Assembly (NCBI GenBank): GCA_964017195.1
Contig: OZ024897.1
Location: 9,702,951 to 9,766,950, forward strand
DNA: 64,000 bases
Direction: 5' to 3'
DNA from: Siderastrea radians
Lineage: Eukaryota; Cnidaria; Anthozoa; Scleractinia; Rhizangiidae
Every line of letters starts with the position of its first letter. The stretch's first letter is position 1. The position numbers and the translations under genes were made by a program. This document shows positions 57,801-64,000 of this stretch, one piece after another. The notes under the pieces are model-generated. The model was not told the DNA's origin. It did no database searches and saw only the letters and a program-made list of their open reading frames with translations.

Positions 57801-60800
57801 TTGCAGTGATTGATTAGAGGGAGCAGGGTTACAAACCTCATAGTCCTTGAGTTTAATAAGCGAGTCCTGCAGCAAGAGCAGCTGAGCTGGCCTTTCAGGA
57901 ATGGACATACCAAGTTCACTGACCTGTCACAGTTAAATGAAGTGCAATAAGCCAAAATCAGTTGAGAGTGGGGGTATAAGTTTTAAGCTGTACTTTTAAA
58001 TGTGACCCTGGACGTGGATTCAGAGAAAAAGTACTGATAAATATATTTTGTTTCGCGAGCGCTGACGCAAACGGTAGATGCCTTTGGTAACGGTCAGTGC
58101 CACCATCGGTAACCAATCCTTTCAAAACCCTTTAAGACCTAACAGTGACGAAAATGAAATTTCTCTACACATCATCACTGCTTGTTCAAACATTTAAATG
58201 ATGAGAATAAAGGAAACAATCACCAAGGATAAGATGTCTTGATATTTAGACAAATTCTCCTTACTAGTTCTATAAGAAATGTATGGAGAAAAGTAAGGAG
58301 AATATGCATTTGCATACCAGGATTTGATGCTGGATGGTGAATTACCCTTGTTTTCTTCGTACAAAAAAAAATTAAATGGCAGTGAAACAATTGTAAGTGT
58401 CTAATATGGCATTGACCGTTTATGAAAAGAAAACGTGTGAAGGCGAGTGCAGCTAAGGTGCCCAGGAGAATTTGTTTTGACATAACTAATAAAATGCAGT
58501 GTTTACGACTCCAACAAAAGTCTTTGGACATGTTTTTGCCACGGTATTTGGCAATGACCGGGCACCAACCACAACGGGTTTTGAGCTGCATTGGGGCAAC
58601 TGACCATAAGAAATGATTCCATAAAGTTGTTCTCCCATAGTGAACAAGTTTGCAACACGAAATTGTCTATGGTAGCGGCTTCTGTGTTATGGCCTTTGAA
58701 ATTTAGAAGTCCCACAATTATCGTGATTGAAATTCCGATCTTCCGGGCTTGAAAGATGTAACTGCCTCAAGTACAAGGGGGCATCCTTTTTATCAAATTA
58801 TGTTTCTTTGTACCTTTGTTTTAGGTTGAGGCTGATAGAGTGTCGGCATCAGCAGCTGTACTACATCTTCATAATGACCTGACTCATACAGTCGATGAAC
58901 CTGGAAAGATTAACATACCAGACAGTGTTTCCTACCAGCAAAAGGTGGAGAGGTGGATTTTAAAACGTACGCAGGAAAGAAAAGAGATGGAAAATGGATG
59001 AAAGAAAGAGAGAAACAAATAACGGAATGATTATTTGAAAAACAGAAAACTAACAGACTTCAAAATAATAAAATTGATAGCGTTAATAGAACACATCAAT
59101 GAAGAAAGAAATGACTCAGAATAAAAGAAAATACTAAACCCACTTTGAGCCAGGAAAAGGTAAATGAATAAGCTGCAAGGAATAATTAAAATGACTCAAG
59201 CAATTCAAGTATCTGTTTGCAAACAAACGTAGCAGGGTTCAAATAAAATCAGAGCTTTCAGCCTGATTTTATTTGAACCCTGCTACGTTTGTTTGACGGC
59301 TTTTTTCTCAAAGCTGATTTTTAGCCGGCTGTCAACAAGAATGAACAAGCATCTATGCCAAGTATGGAATAAAGTGTTGACAGGCCAAACATGGCTCATA
59401 TGCTCGTGCTAATGTGTTTGTATATTTCTCTTGGCAATGGTTGATTTTTAATTAAGTACCATTTGCTCATAAGGATGTTCTTAAAATTAGGCAGAGCTGG
59501 GTGGTACGTTGTTACGAAAGGAAGTGCCGACTTTCTTTCACTGAGTTTGACTTCGGACTTACGCGTTATTCTTTCTGCTAGACTTTGGGGGTAGTCTCTC
59601 GCACAGAGGAGCGTTTTGAATTGGGTGATATTCTCAACGAAAGATTTCGCTGGAGGGTTTGTTCTAAGAAGACGTAGGGCATCACCTTTGATAAACCCTT
59701 TTCTAACCCCTGGTGGGTGGCAGGGAGAGAAGTGAGTGTACTGGAAAGTTTCTGTAAGCTTAAAATGTGTGCGGATATCAAGGATTGCTTGCTTGTTAAA
59801 TCTTTCGCCTTTGGAAAGAGTGGTATCCAGGAAGTTTATTTCTTTGTCTGAGATTTCAGCCATAAATTTAACAGGGTCGGGTGGTGACTGTTTGCTAGGA
59901 CAATAAACTCTTCTATCTCCTTTTCATCAACATTCCACAGCGAGAATATGTCATCGGTGTATCTTTTCCACTCAAGTAGTAGAAGAGTGTAGAACATAAA
60001 ATTTGTACTACTGTTTGACTGAGCATGTGGCGTTACGCTAAAGCCTCATGAGTGTCTCTCTCTGACCTAGTTTTATCAGATTTCGCTCTTCGCAACCTAT
60101 CATTGCTGCGTTCAACGCCGGCGGCGATAATGAAACTTGGTCAGTCGCTTGTCCTCTCTCTTTATGGAGTGTACTTCTGTCTTAAACTCCTCGTCAGGAG
60201 TGATGTTTGCTTTTGCGACATAGCGCAAGTCTCTTGGGCATGTGCCCTTTTCTGTATGGGCCTGAAGTTTAATTATCGACTTTTCTGACTGCTCGATTTT
60301 TCTCTTGAGCATGGAAATCTCGTCGACGGCGGACTGGCAGATGTCACAAATTAGATCAGGCCTTTCAAAATGATAAATGCCGCAACAGTGACACTGATTT
60401 TCAGCGCGACGATATATTTCCTTTGGTCTCCAGCAAATTAAATTGGACGAGAAGGCTAAAGCACAAGAAAAAAACGACAAGGTGCTAAGTGGAACAGGAT
60501 CGAAGACGCATTGGTAACAAAGAAATCGAGAATGAAAAGTTTGCCGGTTCCTAAGGGCATGAACAACATGCACCATTAACTACAGCTACAACATGTACCA
60601 TTAAAGATGGCATTTTTGCTATTAGCAATTGTAATATTGTACCTCTTCCAGTGACTGGCACCTTTGTAGCGATTCCAGCTTCTTTTGGACTTGCTCTAAA
60701 AACACAAGAAACAAAATTATTACATCGCAATGTTATCTCAATACATTGTGAATATTGTGTAGAAGAGAGTAATCACTCAGCTATTACAGTTCGATTGTAT

Positions 60801-60919
60801 CATAAAAAGGGATACCTATGCTTACCTAATGTAACAAGGTTGTCAACTTTACAATTCACCAGCTTGACAATGGTCGGTCCCTCGATTGAGTTCACCTTCA
60901 GCGTCAACAGTTTCGAAGT
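28447..60919 (-). CDS. CABIN1: CABIN1 (calcineurin-binding protein cabin-1) homologue, 3' part, 32 exons
   Basis: CABIN1 is a nuclear TPR protein of the HIRA-UBN1-ASF1a histone H3.3 chaperone complex; in vertebrates it also binds calcineurin and MEF2. Exons (minus strand): 60919-60826, 60695-60643, 58900-58814, 57923-57837, 57514-57408, 56457-56379, 55105-55011, 54181-53981, 53758-53662, 53058-52993, 45863-45831, 44217-44119, 43720-43666, 42976-42889, 42805-42743, 42046-41935, 41846-41794, 41133-41079, 40932-40879, 40748-40548, 38109-38020, 37496-37319, 37042-35985, 34038-33925, 33670-33636, 32712-32584, 31964-31922, 31698-31642, 30631-30548, 30362-30312, 30038-29934, 29004-28447. All are GT-AG and stay in frame over 4281 nt (1426 residues plus TAG). 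Recognised motifs: [120 protein letters not shown]. No preceding exon is visible up to 64000. Confidence 0.93.
29390..29640. repeat. AT-rich dispersed repeat (family C)
   Basis: CABIN1 intron sequence with GTGATTGGATAAC, AAAACCAAAACCAATTGT, TTCCCGCGCTTGACGCTAG and TCTGATTGGTTGATT blocks. The same order occurs at 56685-56968 and, interrupted, at 34140-35330. Probably an old foldback MITE. Confidence 0.6.
30960..31218 (-). mobile_element. tRNA-derived SINE
   Basis: Read on the minus strand it starts GGCAGGGATGGTGCAGTGG with A-box-like TGGTGCAGTGGTGAGAGC and B-box GGTTCGATTCCC. A domain with TTTTTCTCCGGGTACTCCGG follows. This layout matches tRNA-headed SINEs with a conserved central domain. It lies in the CABIN1 intron between exons 31698-31642 and 30631-30548. 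Confidence 0.8.
31575..31641 (-). promoter_or_regulatory. CABIN1: Tandem array of 5' splice-site sequences in CABIN1
   Basis: Directly after the exon ending at 31642, the minus strand reads GTAAGAACG, GTAAGAACG, TTAAGAACG, then GTAAGAA and a further GTAAGAACG about 20 nt on. The first unit is the annotated donor, and each other GTAAGA is also a good U1 match. Spacing is 9 nt and the frame stays open, so use of a later donor would add three residues per unit. Confidence 0.75.
32815..33610. repeat. Local duplication split by an inserted repeat
   Basis: GCCAACCTGTAAAACGCTACACATA near 32838 recurs as GCCAACCTGCAAAACGCTAC near 32974, and ATCATCAACATTGGTAAGCAG-type sequence occurs at 32920 and 33600. 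Between 33030 and 33580 is unrelated AT-rich sequence that resembles a retroelement 3' fragment. Its family was not recognised. Confidence 0.5.
33799..33862. repeat. (ATC)n trinucleotide tract
   Basis: A run of ATC units passing into ACC units, in the CABIN1 intron about 60 bp downstream of exon 34038-33925 in transcript order. Confidence 0.95.
34302..35238. mobile_element. 937-bp element with TTA target duplication, inserted in a family C repeat
   Basis: Inverted ends GGGAAGGTACGTTTTTTCTT and AAGAAAAAACGTACCTTCCC are flanked on both sides by TTA (34299-34301, 35239-35241). The host repeat reads AAGTAATTA before it and TTAGCGTTAAG after it; uninterrupted family C copies show the same order without the insert. 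A 3-bp TTA duplication is typical of PIF/Harbinger elements. The interior is G-rich at both ends with no convincing protein. Confidence 0.85.
35985..37042 (-). CDS. CABIN1: CABIN1 large acidic exon (1058 nt)
   Basis: By far the longest CABIN1 exon here. Most of it encodes low-complexity Ser/Glu/Thr/Lys-rich sequence ([44 protein letters not shown]), probably disordered. Only its last 45 or so residues ([20 protein letters not shown], then [20 protein letters not shown]) return to the conserved TPR-like fold. The vertebrate protein has a comparable poorly conserved insert at the same place. A long antisense open frame at 36199-37065 is a shadow of this composition. Confidence 0.92.
37708..37904. 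mobile_element. MITE, family B, second copy
   Basis: Ends CCCTTTCACTGCCAGAG and CTCTTGGGAGTGAAAGGGTT. The inside carries ACTTCTGAGTCTGTAGACGA and GTACTTTCACAAGGTAC, matching 27251-27464 in inverse orientation. In a CABIN1 intron. Confidence 0.85.
38423..38622. mobile_element. MITE with TAGCCTGTGAACAGGCTC ends
   Basis: 200 bp with inverted ends TAGCCTGTGAACAGGCTC and GAGCCTCTTCACAGGCTA and a GA-rich interior. No coding potential and no clear target duplication. Confidence 0.75.
39034..40397. mobile_element. 1364-bp non-autonomous element with 8-bp target duplication
   Basis: Ends TAACCTGCGATCAGGC and GCCTGATCGCAGGTTA are inverted. GCTTGCAA flanks both sides (39026-39033 and 40398-40405), an 8-bp duplication as in hAT elements. 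Sub-terminal copies of ATAGAGCCTGATACAAT / ATTGTATCAGGCCCTAT form a second inverted pair. No intact transposase; open frames of about 110 codons inside are not recognisable. In the CABIN1 intron before exon 38109-38020. Confidence 0.85.
41518..41684. repeat. Near-complete palindrome: 77-bp arms, 13-bp spacer
   Basis: Positions 41518-41594 and 41608-41684 are perfect inverted copies as far as I can read (arm begins AATAGCCCTTTTCACAGTTA, inner end TTTCGGGCA). It would form a very stable hairpin on either strand and in CABIN1 pre-mRNA. Probably a young foldback MITE. Confidence 0.92.
43275..43408. repeat. G-run and (TTTG)n microsatellite
   Basis: An AGGAAGGGGGG-type G run at 43290-43308 and a TTTG tetranucleotide tract at 43378-43407, in a CABIN1 intron. 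Confidence 0.9.
44661..44731 (-). repeat. tRNA-Thr-like sequence, copy 1
   Basis: On the minus strand, GGCTTGATCACTCAACTGG to CCCGGCAAGCC gives an acceptor pairing of GGCTTG with CAAGCC, D-arm, anticodon arm and TTCGAAT loop. The loop reads CCGGTAT, so the anticodon would be GGT (Thr). Position 33 is C rather than the universal U, and the acceptor has one unpaired base, so this is tRNA-derived rather than a working gene. Confidence 0.75.
44873..44942 (+). repeat. tRNA-Thr-like sequence, copy 2
   Basis: Same sequence as copy 1, opposite orientation. The A-box-like TAGCTCAACTGGTTAGAGC and B-box GGTTCGAATCC are intact. The 3' end lacks one C of CAAGCC. It is followed by TGATTTTTTCAGGC and the repeated unit sequence. 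Confidence 0.75.
45124..45194 (+). repeat. tRNA-Thr-like sequence, copy 3
   Basis: As copy 2, with GGTTCGAGC in place of GGTTAGAGC in the D-arm. It follows copy 2 by a 251-bp step. Confidence 0.75.
45371..45441 (+). repeat. tRNA-Thr-like sequence, copy 4
   Basis: As copy 2, but GAGGGGTGC replaces GAGCGCTGC, breaking both D and anticodon stems. It follows copy 3 by 247 bp. All plus-strand copies share the spacer CTTTCTTTTCGCAACTGCAT to CCAATTTAATGACCAGCTCC. Confidence 0.75.
45964..45967. other. TTAA target site, left flank
   Basis: TTAA directly outside the left terminal inverted repeat. It is matched by TTAA at 52203-52206 at the right end, as expected for a TTAA-specific transposon. Confidence 0.85.
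45968..46851 (+). repeat. Left terminal inverted repeat of the TTAA transposon
   Basis: 884 bp, the inverse of 51319-52202, ending internally at CAAAGAAGCGAATC. The transposase start codon (47011) is 160 bp inside it, so the promoter is probably in or next to this repeat. Confidence 0.93.
47011..48412 (+). CDS. Transposon protein, N-terminal exons
   Basis: Three exons: 47011-47398, 47519-47636 and 47740 onward, GT-AG, phases matching. The start ATGGCGGATGTTTGTTC has a good context. Exon 1 encodes a Cys/His-containing domain ([36 protein letters not shown]), and exon 2 adds a CxxC pair ([14 protein letters not shown]). These look like zinc-binding DNA- or protein-binding modules. Exon 3 continues through an acidic linker and a helical region (AARKHAKE-type) until a stop at 48410. 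Just before that stop the reading frame of the main domain overlaps it by 25 nt. The two parts are evidently one gene broken by a one-base shift, near the A6 run at 48357-48362. Confidence 0.75.
48388..50718 (+). CDS. Transposon DDE-like protein, catalytic and C-terminal part
   Basis: 776-codon open frame; conserved sequence already starts upstream in this frame ([18 protein letters not shown]), so 48388 is not the natural start. Features in order: Cys/His-rich region ([30 protein letters not shown]) at about 125-190; candidate catalytic D256 in VMDWAMKF; D341 in [12 protein letters not shown]370/E373 in [12 protein letters not shown]382 in CDRI. A C2H2 finger follows (C515, C520, H533, H539), then a basic/acidic linker and a SAP-like end ([21 protein letters not shown]). 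The DW...SD...H/D spacing suggests an RNase H-fold transposase. I recognise close relatives as uncharacterised proteins in corals, sea anemones and fish, but cannot name the superfamily. Confidence 0.8.
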   Translation: MEKVDHFIDFINRPYFYQDVAYGTRILKLDTGEKLTMPNIVRTVTRSTMIHQYQQYCDEEGFSPLSVRTLYKILEVREASQRKSLQGLDNIATDGAAGFESLEKIVDELQSLGAEITWCKENKARLKECKCYLKTEYPVHCRDGQPSTCADHCRNFALSDNSDEAFKAQCDHAHDTVCEKCEALQSVLREIEKQIRSKSIVFYNKDHQEDMLYDFAKAKNNILNWKAHILRSCNQEKAKQDLLQNLETSEAIIVMDWAMKFQQMKFREKQEEWFGKRGLSWHISSVVFKDPNSEEVEVQSYAHLFDSCTQDWYAVASILEDLLVKLKSSNPLICQVYLRSDEAGCYHNNSLVAALSSIGERTGITVKRLDHSEPQHGKDVCDRILCPMKAAIRTFCNEGHDILTANDMQTALKERPVRGTTAAVCSVDESRNTAEVKKIERFSKFHNFSFENDGVRVWRSYGIGVGKLFPYKSLIVKPQGSSSLVIEKPFFPISQSRVLKQETKTREECPSVFVCPEPGCTETFAKFADFELHLDVGKHVLQQGSDTQHNVYDKIRRDWVSRFATVQTERSKPASQTSSDTEAHNKESEPQATMGWALAKSRGGPTQFSAKVKEYLTKKFDFGEKTGQKADPEQVAKDMRNSRNLENQRIFGREDWLTKAQAQGFFSRLASARRKRGYSDATNQEENDEDYRPGEEDEQRQAVEEVMEDLGLKHPILFDIYNVCQYFHGKKLSSFNVNMLRDMCRYFQIPFKQRDVKKELIAKISGLVKECQCNKK
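51319..52202 (-). repeat. Right terminal inverted repeat of the TTAA transposon
   Basis: 884 bp, inverse of 45968-46851, ending TTCTTAGCCGCAGTCCCTC immediately before TTAA at 52203. The 600 bp between the stop codon and this repeat hold no gene. Confidence 0.93.
52230..52480. repeat. Inverted-repeat element, same family as 2255-2470
   Basis: GAGTGCAGTCCTGAGAAGGA on the left mirrors TCCTTCTCAGGACTGCACTC on the right, around ATCATCACAGTGGTGACGAT. It starts about 25 bp beyond the TTAA transposon. The 2255-2470 copy has the same order of blocks. Confidence 0.8.
52630..52810. repeat. (GACC)n / (GACT)n tetranucleotide tract
   Basis: GACT-rich sequence becomes a pure GACC array at about 52711-52780. 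It lies in the CABIN1 intron between the TTAA transposon and exon 53058-52993, followed by a G run at 52911-52923. Confidence 0.95.
53283..53446. mobile_element. Short MITE with TTAAAGGG ends
   Basis: Ends TTAAAGGGACACTGTCAC and GTGACAGAGCCCCTTTAA are inverted; 164 bp. A fragment with GTGACACAGCTCCTTTAAG occurs at 37603-37624. Confidence 0.75.
55190..55507. mobile_element. Composite double-foldback element, copy 2 (inverse of 19128-19411)
   Basis: GTACAACGTTAAATTTTGGC to AATTTAGCGTTGTAC, then CAATAGAGTCCTTCTGTC to AAGAAGAACTCTATTG. Same two units in reverse order and orientation compared with 19128-19411. In a CABIN1 intron. Confidence 0.8.
56071..56283. mobile_element. MITE, family A
   Basis: Starts TAACCCTTTAAGCCCTCTCA and ends AACTTAAAAAGTTAA; the inside has GTGACGAGAATAAAG and GGAGAATATATGCATATTCA, shared with the copies at 17483, 58127 and 62642. 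Confidence 0.8.
56685..56968. mobile_element. Foldback MITE, family C, intact copy
   Basis: Inverted ends AGAGCAGTTTTCAGTTGAGT and GACACTCATTTGAAAACCGCTCT-type. The interior has AAAAACCAAAACCATTCGTG and CTGATTGGTTCATTTTG blocks. The uninterrupted AGTAATTAG region on the minus strand shows the pre-insertion state of the copy broken at 34302-35238. Confidence 0.75.
57299..57365. repeat. (AAAC)n microsatellite
   Basis: AAAC/ATAC tetranucleotide units, in the CABIN1 intron about 45 bp from the donor of exon 57514-57408. Confidence 0.95.
58127..58327. mobile_element. MITE, family A
   Basis: AACCCTTTAAGACCTAACAG start, GAGAATAAAGGAAACAATCA and GAGAATATGCATTTGCATAC inside. The right end is degraded. 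In a CABIN1 intron. Confidence 0.75.
59220..59295. repeat. Perfect 33-bp inverted repeat beside the Penelope fragment
   Basis: CAAACAAACGTAGCAGGGTT and on to ATCAG (59220-59252) is mirrored exactly at 59263-59295 with a 10-nt spacer. It lies about 100 bp beyond the 3' end of the Penelope-like coding remnant and may be part of that element's terminal structure. Confidence 0.85.
59396..60576 (-). pseudogene. Penelope-like element remnant (reverse transcriptase), internally deleted
   Basis: On the minus strand an N-terminal piece (about 60450-60110: [40 protein letters not shown]) is followed directly by the end of the reverse transcriptase. That part has [14 protein letters not shown] (YxDD active-site motif, near 59965), then [54 protein letters not shown] and [13 protein letters not shown]. 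These are signatures of cnidarian Penelope-like elements. Most of the palm and fingers between the two pieces is missing and the frame changes more than once near 59860-60110, so the copy is dead. It lies in the CABIN1 intron between exons 60695-60643 and 58900-58814, same strand. Confidence 0.82.
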
Positions 60920-60988
60920 CTGTGGAGACAACAGAAGTAAACAGTTATAAGTTACTACGTTAAACGTACTTCCTTTTAAAGGAAATGC

Positions 60989-62240
60989 AACCTCGTTCCC
61001 AGGGTCCTCTCTCTTCCTCCATCGAGAAAGTACCCTGGTTTCGGCTGGTCACGTGTCTCCCTTAAGCAAACAGCTCCCCACCAGGGTGGACTCGCTTCTC
61101 TTCAAGAAGCGAAGGGAAAAGCGAATGCAAATCTTTTCAAACTGGCACGAAGACAGAGGAATGGAAGTCATTAGCTCACTTTTTTTTCAAAGACAGGGAC
61201 GCTGAAAAAATCTACAGTCTACTATCTGCGGCGTTTCAGAAGCACAAATAATGCAGATTTCCCATCAACAAAATATTTTACGGTAGGCTCAATCTGTTTA
61301 GAATTTGCCGAAGGCGTTTGATAAGAAGCTGCTCGTATTGCCCGAACAAAATGTCACACACTCATTTGTTTGCTATATAGTTTATTTATTGGCCTAATAA
61401 TGCAAGTAAAATTATGATAATAAAAGCCCACGCTGCACCTGTGTATTTTTATCTGCAAGCTTCAATGTAATGGTATACTCCTGCAGACCAGAGTACAACC
61501 TTCTTGTCAACAATGCTCTTAATTATAAATGTTATTTAGTTTAGCACATTTTTCATTTTGTCATGTCACTGTTTTGTGGTGAAAAAAGTTAGGTTTTTTA
61601 TCGGTCAATCGGCGGTGTGGGAGCAATTTCGCCTACTCGACAGGAACAAAACAAATTACCTTCAAATTCTTACAAGAACGGTTGTTTCAGTCGGTTGGCG
61701 TTGCGTATTTAACCTGATTTTACCATCGCGCCGTTTGTCTGTCTTGCGTACGGTTGCCGAAAATTCTGCTGCTCCTTGGAGATGCCAAAAATAAATTAGT
61801 CCTTCCTAATCCTTGACACTCCATTTCATTTCGAGCTCCGTAAAGCATAAAGCCGACGGCTCTCCTTGTTGTAAATTTGTTATGTTGTAACTCGTGCCGG
61901 CTTCCGTTGACCATGGCGATGGTTAGCGACAGTGTTTTGAAATTCAGAGACTTGTAACCGTGTTTTTCTGAGTCGAAAATAACATGGACCGCTTCGATGT
62001 CGAACGTTCGTATGTAATGAAGAAATACTTGTCTATAAAAGGAGTTCTTATCACCACAAATATTCCTGAAAAACCTTACATCACCTCCGGTACTTTTCAC
62101 CATTCTGACACTAGTGACAATCTTACACTTTGCTACCCCTCCCCTGTAGCACATTCTTGTTAGCACCCAGATTTTGTGACCAGCCGAAACCAGGGTACTT
62201 TTTCGAGGGAGGAAGAGAGAGGACCCTGGGTACGAGGTTG
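60989..62240. mobile_element. 1252-bp element with 65-bp TIRs and 9-bp target duplication
   Basis: Ends CAACCTCGTTCCCAGGGTCC and GGACCCTGGGTACGAGGTTG are inverted and continue for about 65 bp. AAGGAAATG flanks both ends (60980-60988, 62241-62249). The 9-bp duplication suggests a Mutator-like element. Inside, minus-strand frame 62166-61720 encodes a 148-residue protein without a motif I know, and plus-strand frame 61558-61794 overlaps it; neither is a recognisable transposase. In CABIN1 intron sequence. Confidence 0.88.
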
Positions 62241-62249
62241 AAGGAAATG

Positions 62250-63081
62250 GTGGGAAAACGAAGCAAATACTCTAAAATAAGTTCTGTTTTGGCATAAGGA
62301 CTGGTTGTCATAAAGGAAACGTGGTCCCATTGCCATTTTCTTCTTTGATCTGAAGGTTTAAATTTTCAGAGACAATTTGACCTGCAACATCCAAATTATT
62401 CCAAAATAGCCGAAGACACGAATTTCAGGAATCACTATATTTATTTTGTGATCTAAAAGGTTAAATACGAAGAGTTAGCTTTGCGAAGAGTGCAAATCTC
62501 TTTTTCTGGTATTCATGTTCGAAACGCGAAAGATGGCGCCAACAAGAAAGGCAAAAGGGACGCTGCAGGGATCGCCCCAGACTATCATGGAGGAGTATCC
62601 AACAGGATCTGGCCAGGAGAAACATCTGTTGGGAAGAGGTTAACACTTTAAGCCCCAATAGTGATCAGCATCAAATTTCTCCTCATCATGTCAGTGTATT
62701 ATAACACACATAGGTCATGAGAATTTAGCAAGTAATCACCAAAGATGAATTGTCTTGATGTTTAAACAAGTTCTCCAAATTAGTAATCAATAAAATCTAT
62801 GGAGACCAGTAAGGAGAATTTTTATAATGATCTTGGGGCTTAAAGGGTTAAGAAACTTGGGAGGAGATGTAAGTAGTAGACCGTCCGTAGCCCAATGCCC
62901 CGCCCCCTCCAGGGGACGGGGGGACCTAAAACTAAAAATGTTCGAGAACCAAATTACTTTGTCTGACAATGGTACTACGATCAAAAAATCAGTTTTATTT
63001 TTTCTTCGGATTTCGAAACTTTGTTTACTAAACACTCCCCAAGCGAAATTTTAAGCCTTAAACAAACTGCAATTTTCCGAT
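62250..63081. other. CABIN1 intron sequence with a family A MITE, no exon found
   Basis: The stretch 62642-62851 is a family A MITE (TAACACTTTAAGCCCC to GGGGCTTAAAGGGTTAA). I searched both sides for the CABIN1 exon that should precede 60919 and saw none. Confidence 0.6.
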
Positions 63082-63563
63082 TTAAAGGGAAGGGTTCACG
63101 GTTTAGCGCATGCTCATGAATCTAAATGCTGTTTTTCACCTGTGTTGGTTGTAGCGAGTATGCAAGCAATATTATTCCATAACATTGTTAAAGAACCAAC
63201 CAGAAGCGAGTAGATTGCTCGGGTGTGAAATTTTCTTGCCAAAGTTTTGCGTTTAATGATTTCTCAACTATCTGCACGCGCCCCTGACAGCCATTTGACT
63301 AAAGCGCGTGCAAATAGCGGGAAATTCATCAACCATGGAATAAAACCTTCGGGTCAACAATAAATTCAACGTTGGCAGTGTTGGTGCAATCCACTAATAT
63401 TTCCTGCGAATTTAGTCCTCCGCCGTTCTACGTGGGCTTACTATAATATGTGATCGCTGAGATACATGTGAGTGGGATTATTAACAGATAGAATTACTAA
63501 TAAATCGAAAAAAAATTTATTTGATTCATGCACATGCGCCAAGCCGTGAACCTGTCCCTTTAA
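63082..63563. mobile_element. Non-autonomous element with TTAAAGGGAAGGGTTCACGG ends
   Basis: The left end is TTAAAGGGAAGGGTTCACGG with TAGCGCATGCTCATGAATC next. The right end is its inverse (GATTCATGCACATGCGCC, then CCGTGAACCTGTCCCTTTAA). About 482 bp, TIR near 40 bp, no coding potential. Confidence 0.8.
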
Positions 63564-63566
63564 TAG

Positions 63567-63783
63567 TCCGTCATTATTACACCAGAAAGGATACAATGAC
63601 GTCATTCACTCAAGAGCTTTAGAATGCAGCGCAGGTGAAAGTGCCTTATTTAGTATGCAGCACGGGAGTTTTCAGACTCTCAAACTCGTGTTTCGCATAA
63701 TTTGTAAGCTGTGTTCACACACTGCATTCTACAGCTCTTGAGTGAATGACGTCATTGTATCCGTTCTGGTGTGATAATGGTGG
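63567..63783. repeat. Imperfect foldback adjacent to the previous element
   Basis: ACACCAGAAAGGATACAATG, then ACGTCATTCACTCAAGAGCT, is mirrored at 63728-63772 (AGCTCTTGAGTGAATGACGT, CATTGTATCCGTTCTGGTGT). It starts within a few bases of the 63082-63563 element, so the two may form one composite. 63784-64000 holds nothing I recognise. Confidence 0.75.
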
Positions 63784-64000
63784 ACCATTAAAACGGAAAA
63801 TTAAGCCTGGGGCAAACGTCGAATCTAAGTCGCGTCGAATAAATTAAAAATAGGTTCGACAAAGAGTCGACTAAATTCCAGCGTGGTAACAAACGTCGAA
63901 CCTGCGTCGATCCTATTTCACAAGTTGCACTTCAATAAAACACGGGAATAAGCACGTGTCCCCTTGCTATTCACTCGATGTGCGGCTATAAGTTACTGCT

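Noticed and set aside
62461..62658. Possible upstream CABIN1 exon (MFLLARSCWILLHDSLGR)
   Set aside because: It does not resemble the CABIN1 sequence expected before exon 60919-60826 and lies in repeat-like DNA.

Overview
This is animal nuclear DNA, most likely from a cnidarian and probably a stony coral or close relative. That placement is inference. It rests on small exons with GT-AG introns, animal housekeeping genes (HGH1, CABIN1), a GH63 glucosidase of a type not found in vertebrates, and dense palindromic transposons. There are no operons, ribosome binding sites or CRISPR arrays.

Layout. (1) 1545-4985, minus strand: HGH1, a chaperone acting on translation elongation factor 2, 3 exons, 350 codons, complete. 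(2) 5749-26261, plus strand: a cytosol-type GH63 glucosidase, 13 exons that join in frame to 907 codons. It is head-to-head with HGH1 across a 763-bp gap that holds a palindromic MITE. (3) 11742-14375, plus strand: a complete two-exon BTB-BACK-Kelch gene nested inside intron 5 of the GH63 gene on the same strand. (4) 28447-60919, minus strand: the 3' two thirds of CABIN1, a TPR protein of the HIRA histone H3.3 chaperone complex. I can place 32 exons that keep frame over 1426 codons to a stop; the N-terminal exons lie beyond the right edge. CABIN1 and the GH63 gene are convergent.

The CABIN1 introns are full of mobile DNA. The largest piece is a 6235-bp transposon (45968-52202) with 884-bp terminal inverted repeats, flanked by TTAA on both sides. 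It carries a spliced gene for a DDE-like protein with a C2H2 finger and a SAP-like tail. Others are a Penelope-type retroelement remnant, a 1252-bp element with a 9-bp target duplication, a 937-bp element with a TTA duplication that interrupts an older repeat, two tRNA-derived SINEs, a cluster of four tRNA-Thr-like sequences in about 247-bp units, and many short foldback elements in recurring families.

The genes are not an obvious pathway; adjacency is probably incidental. The observations most worth following are the TTAA long-TIR transposon, the nested Kelch gene, the tandem in-frame splice donors in CABIN1, and the tRNA-like cluster. Exon boundaries were placed by eye from splice consensus, frame continuity and remembered family similarity, without transcript data.
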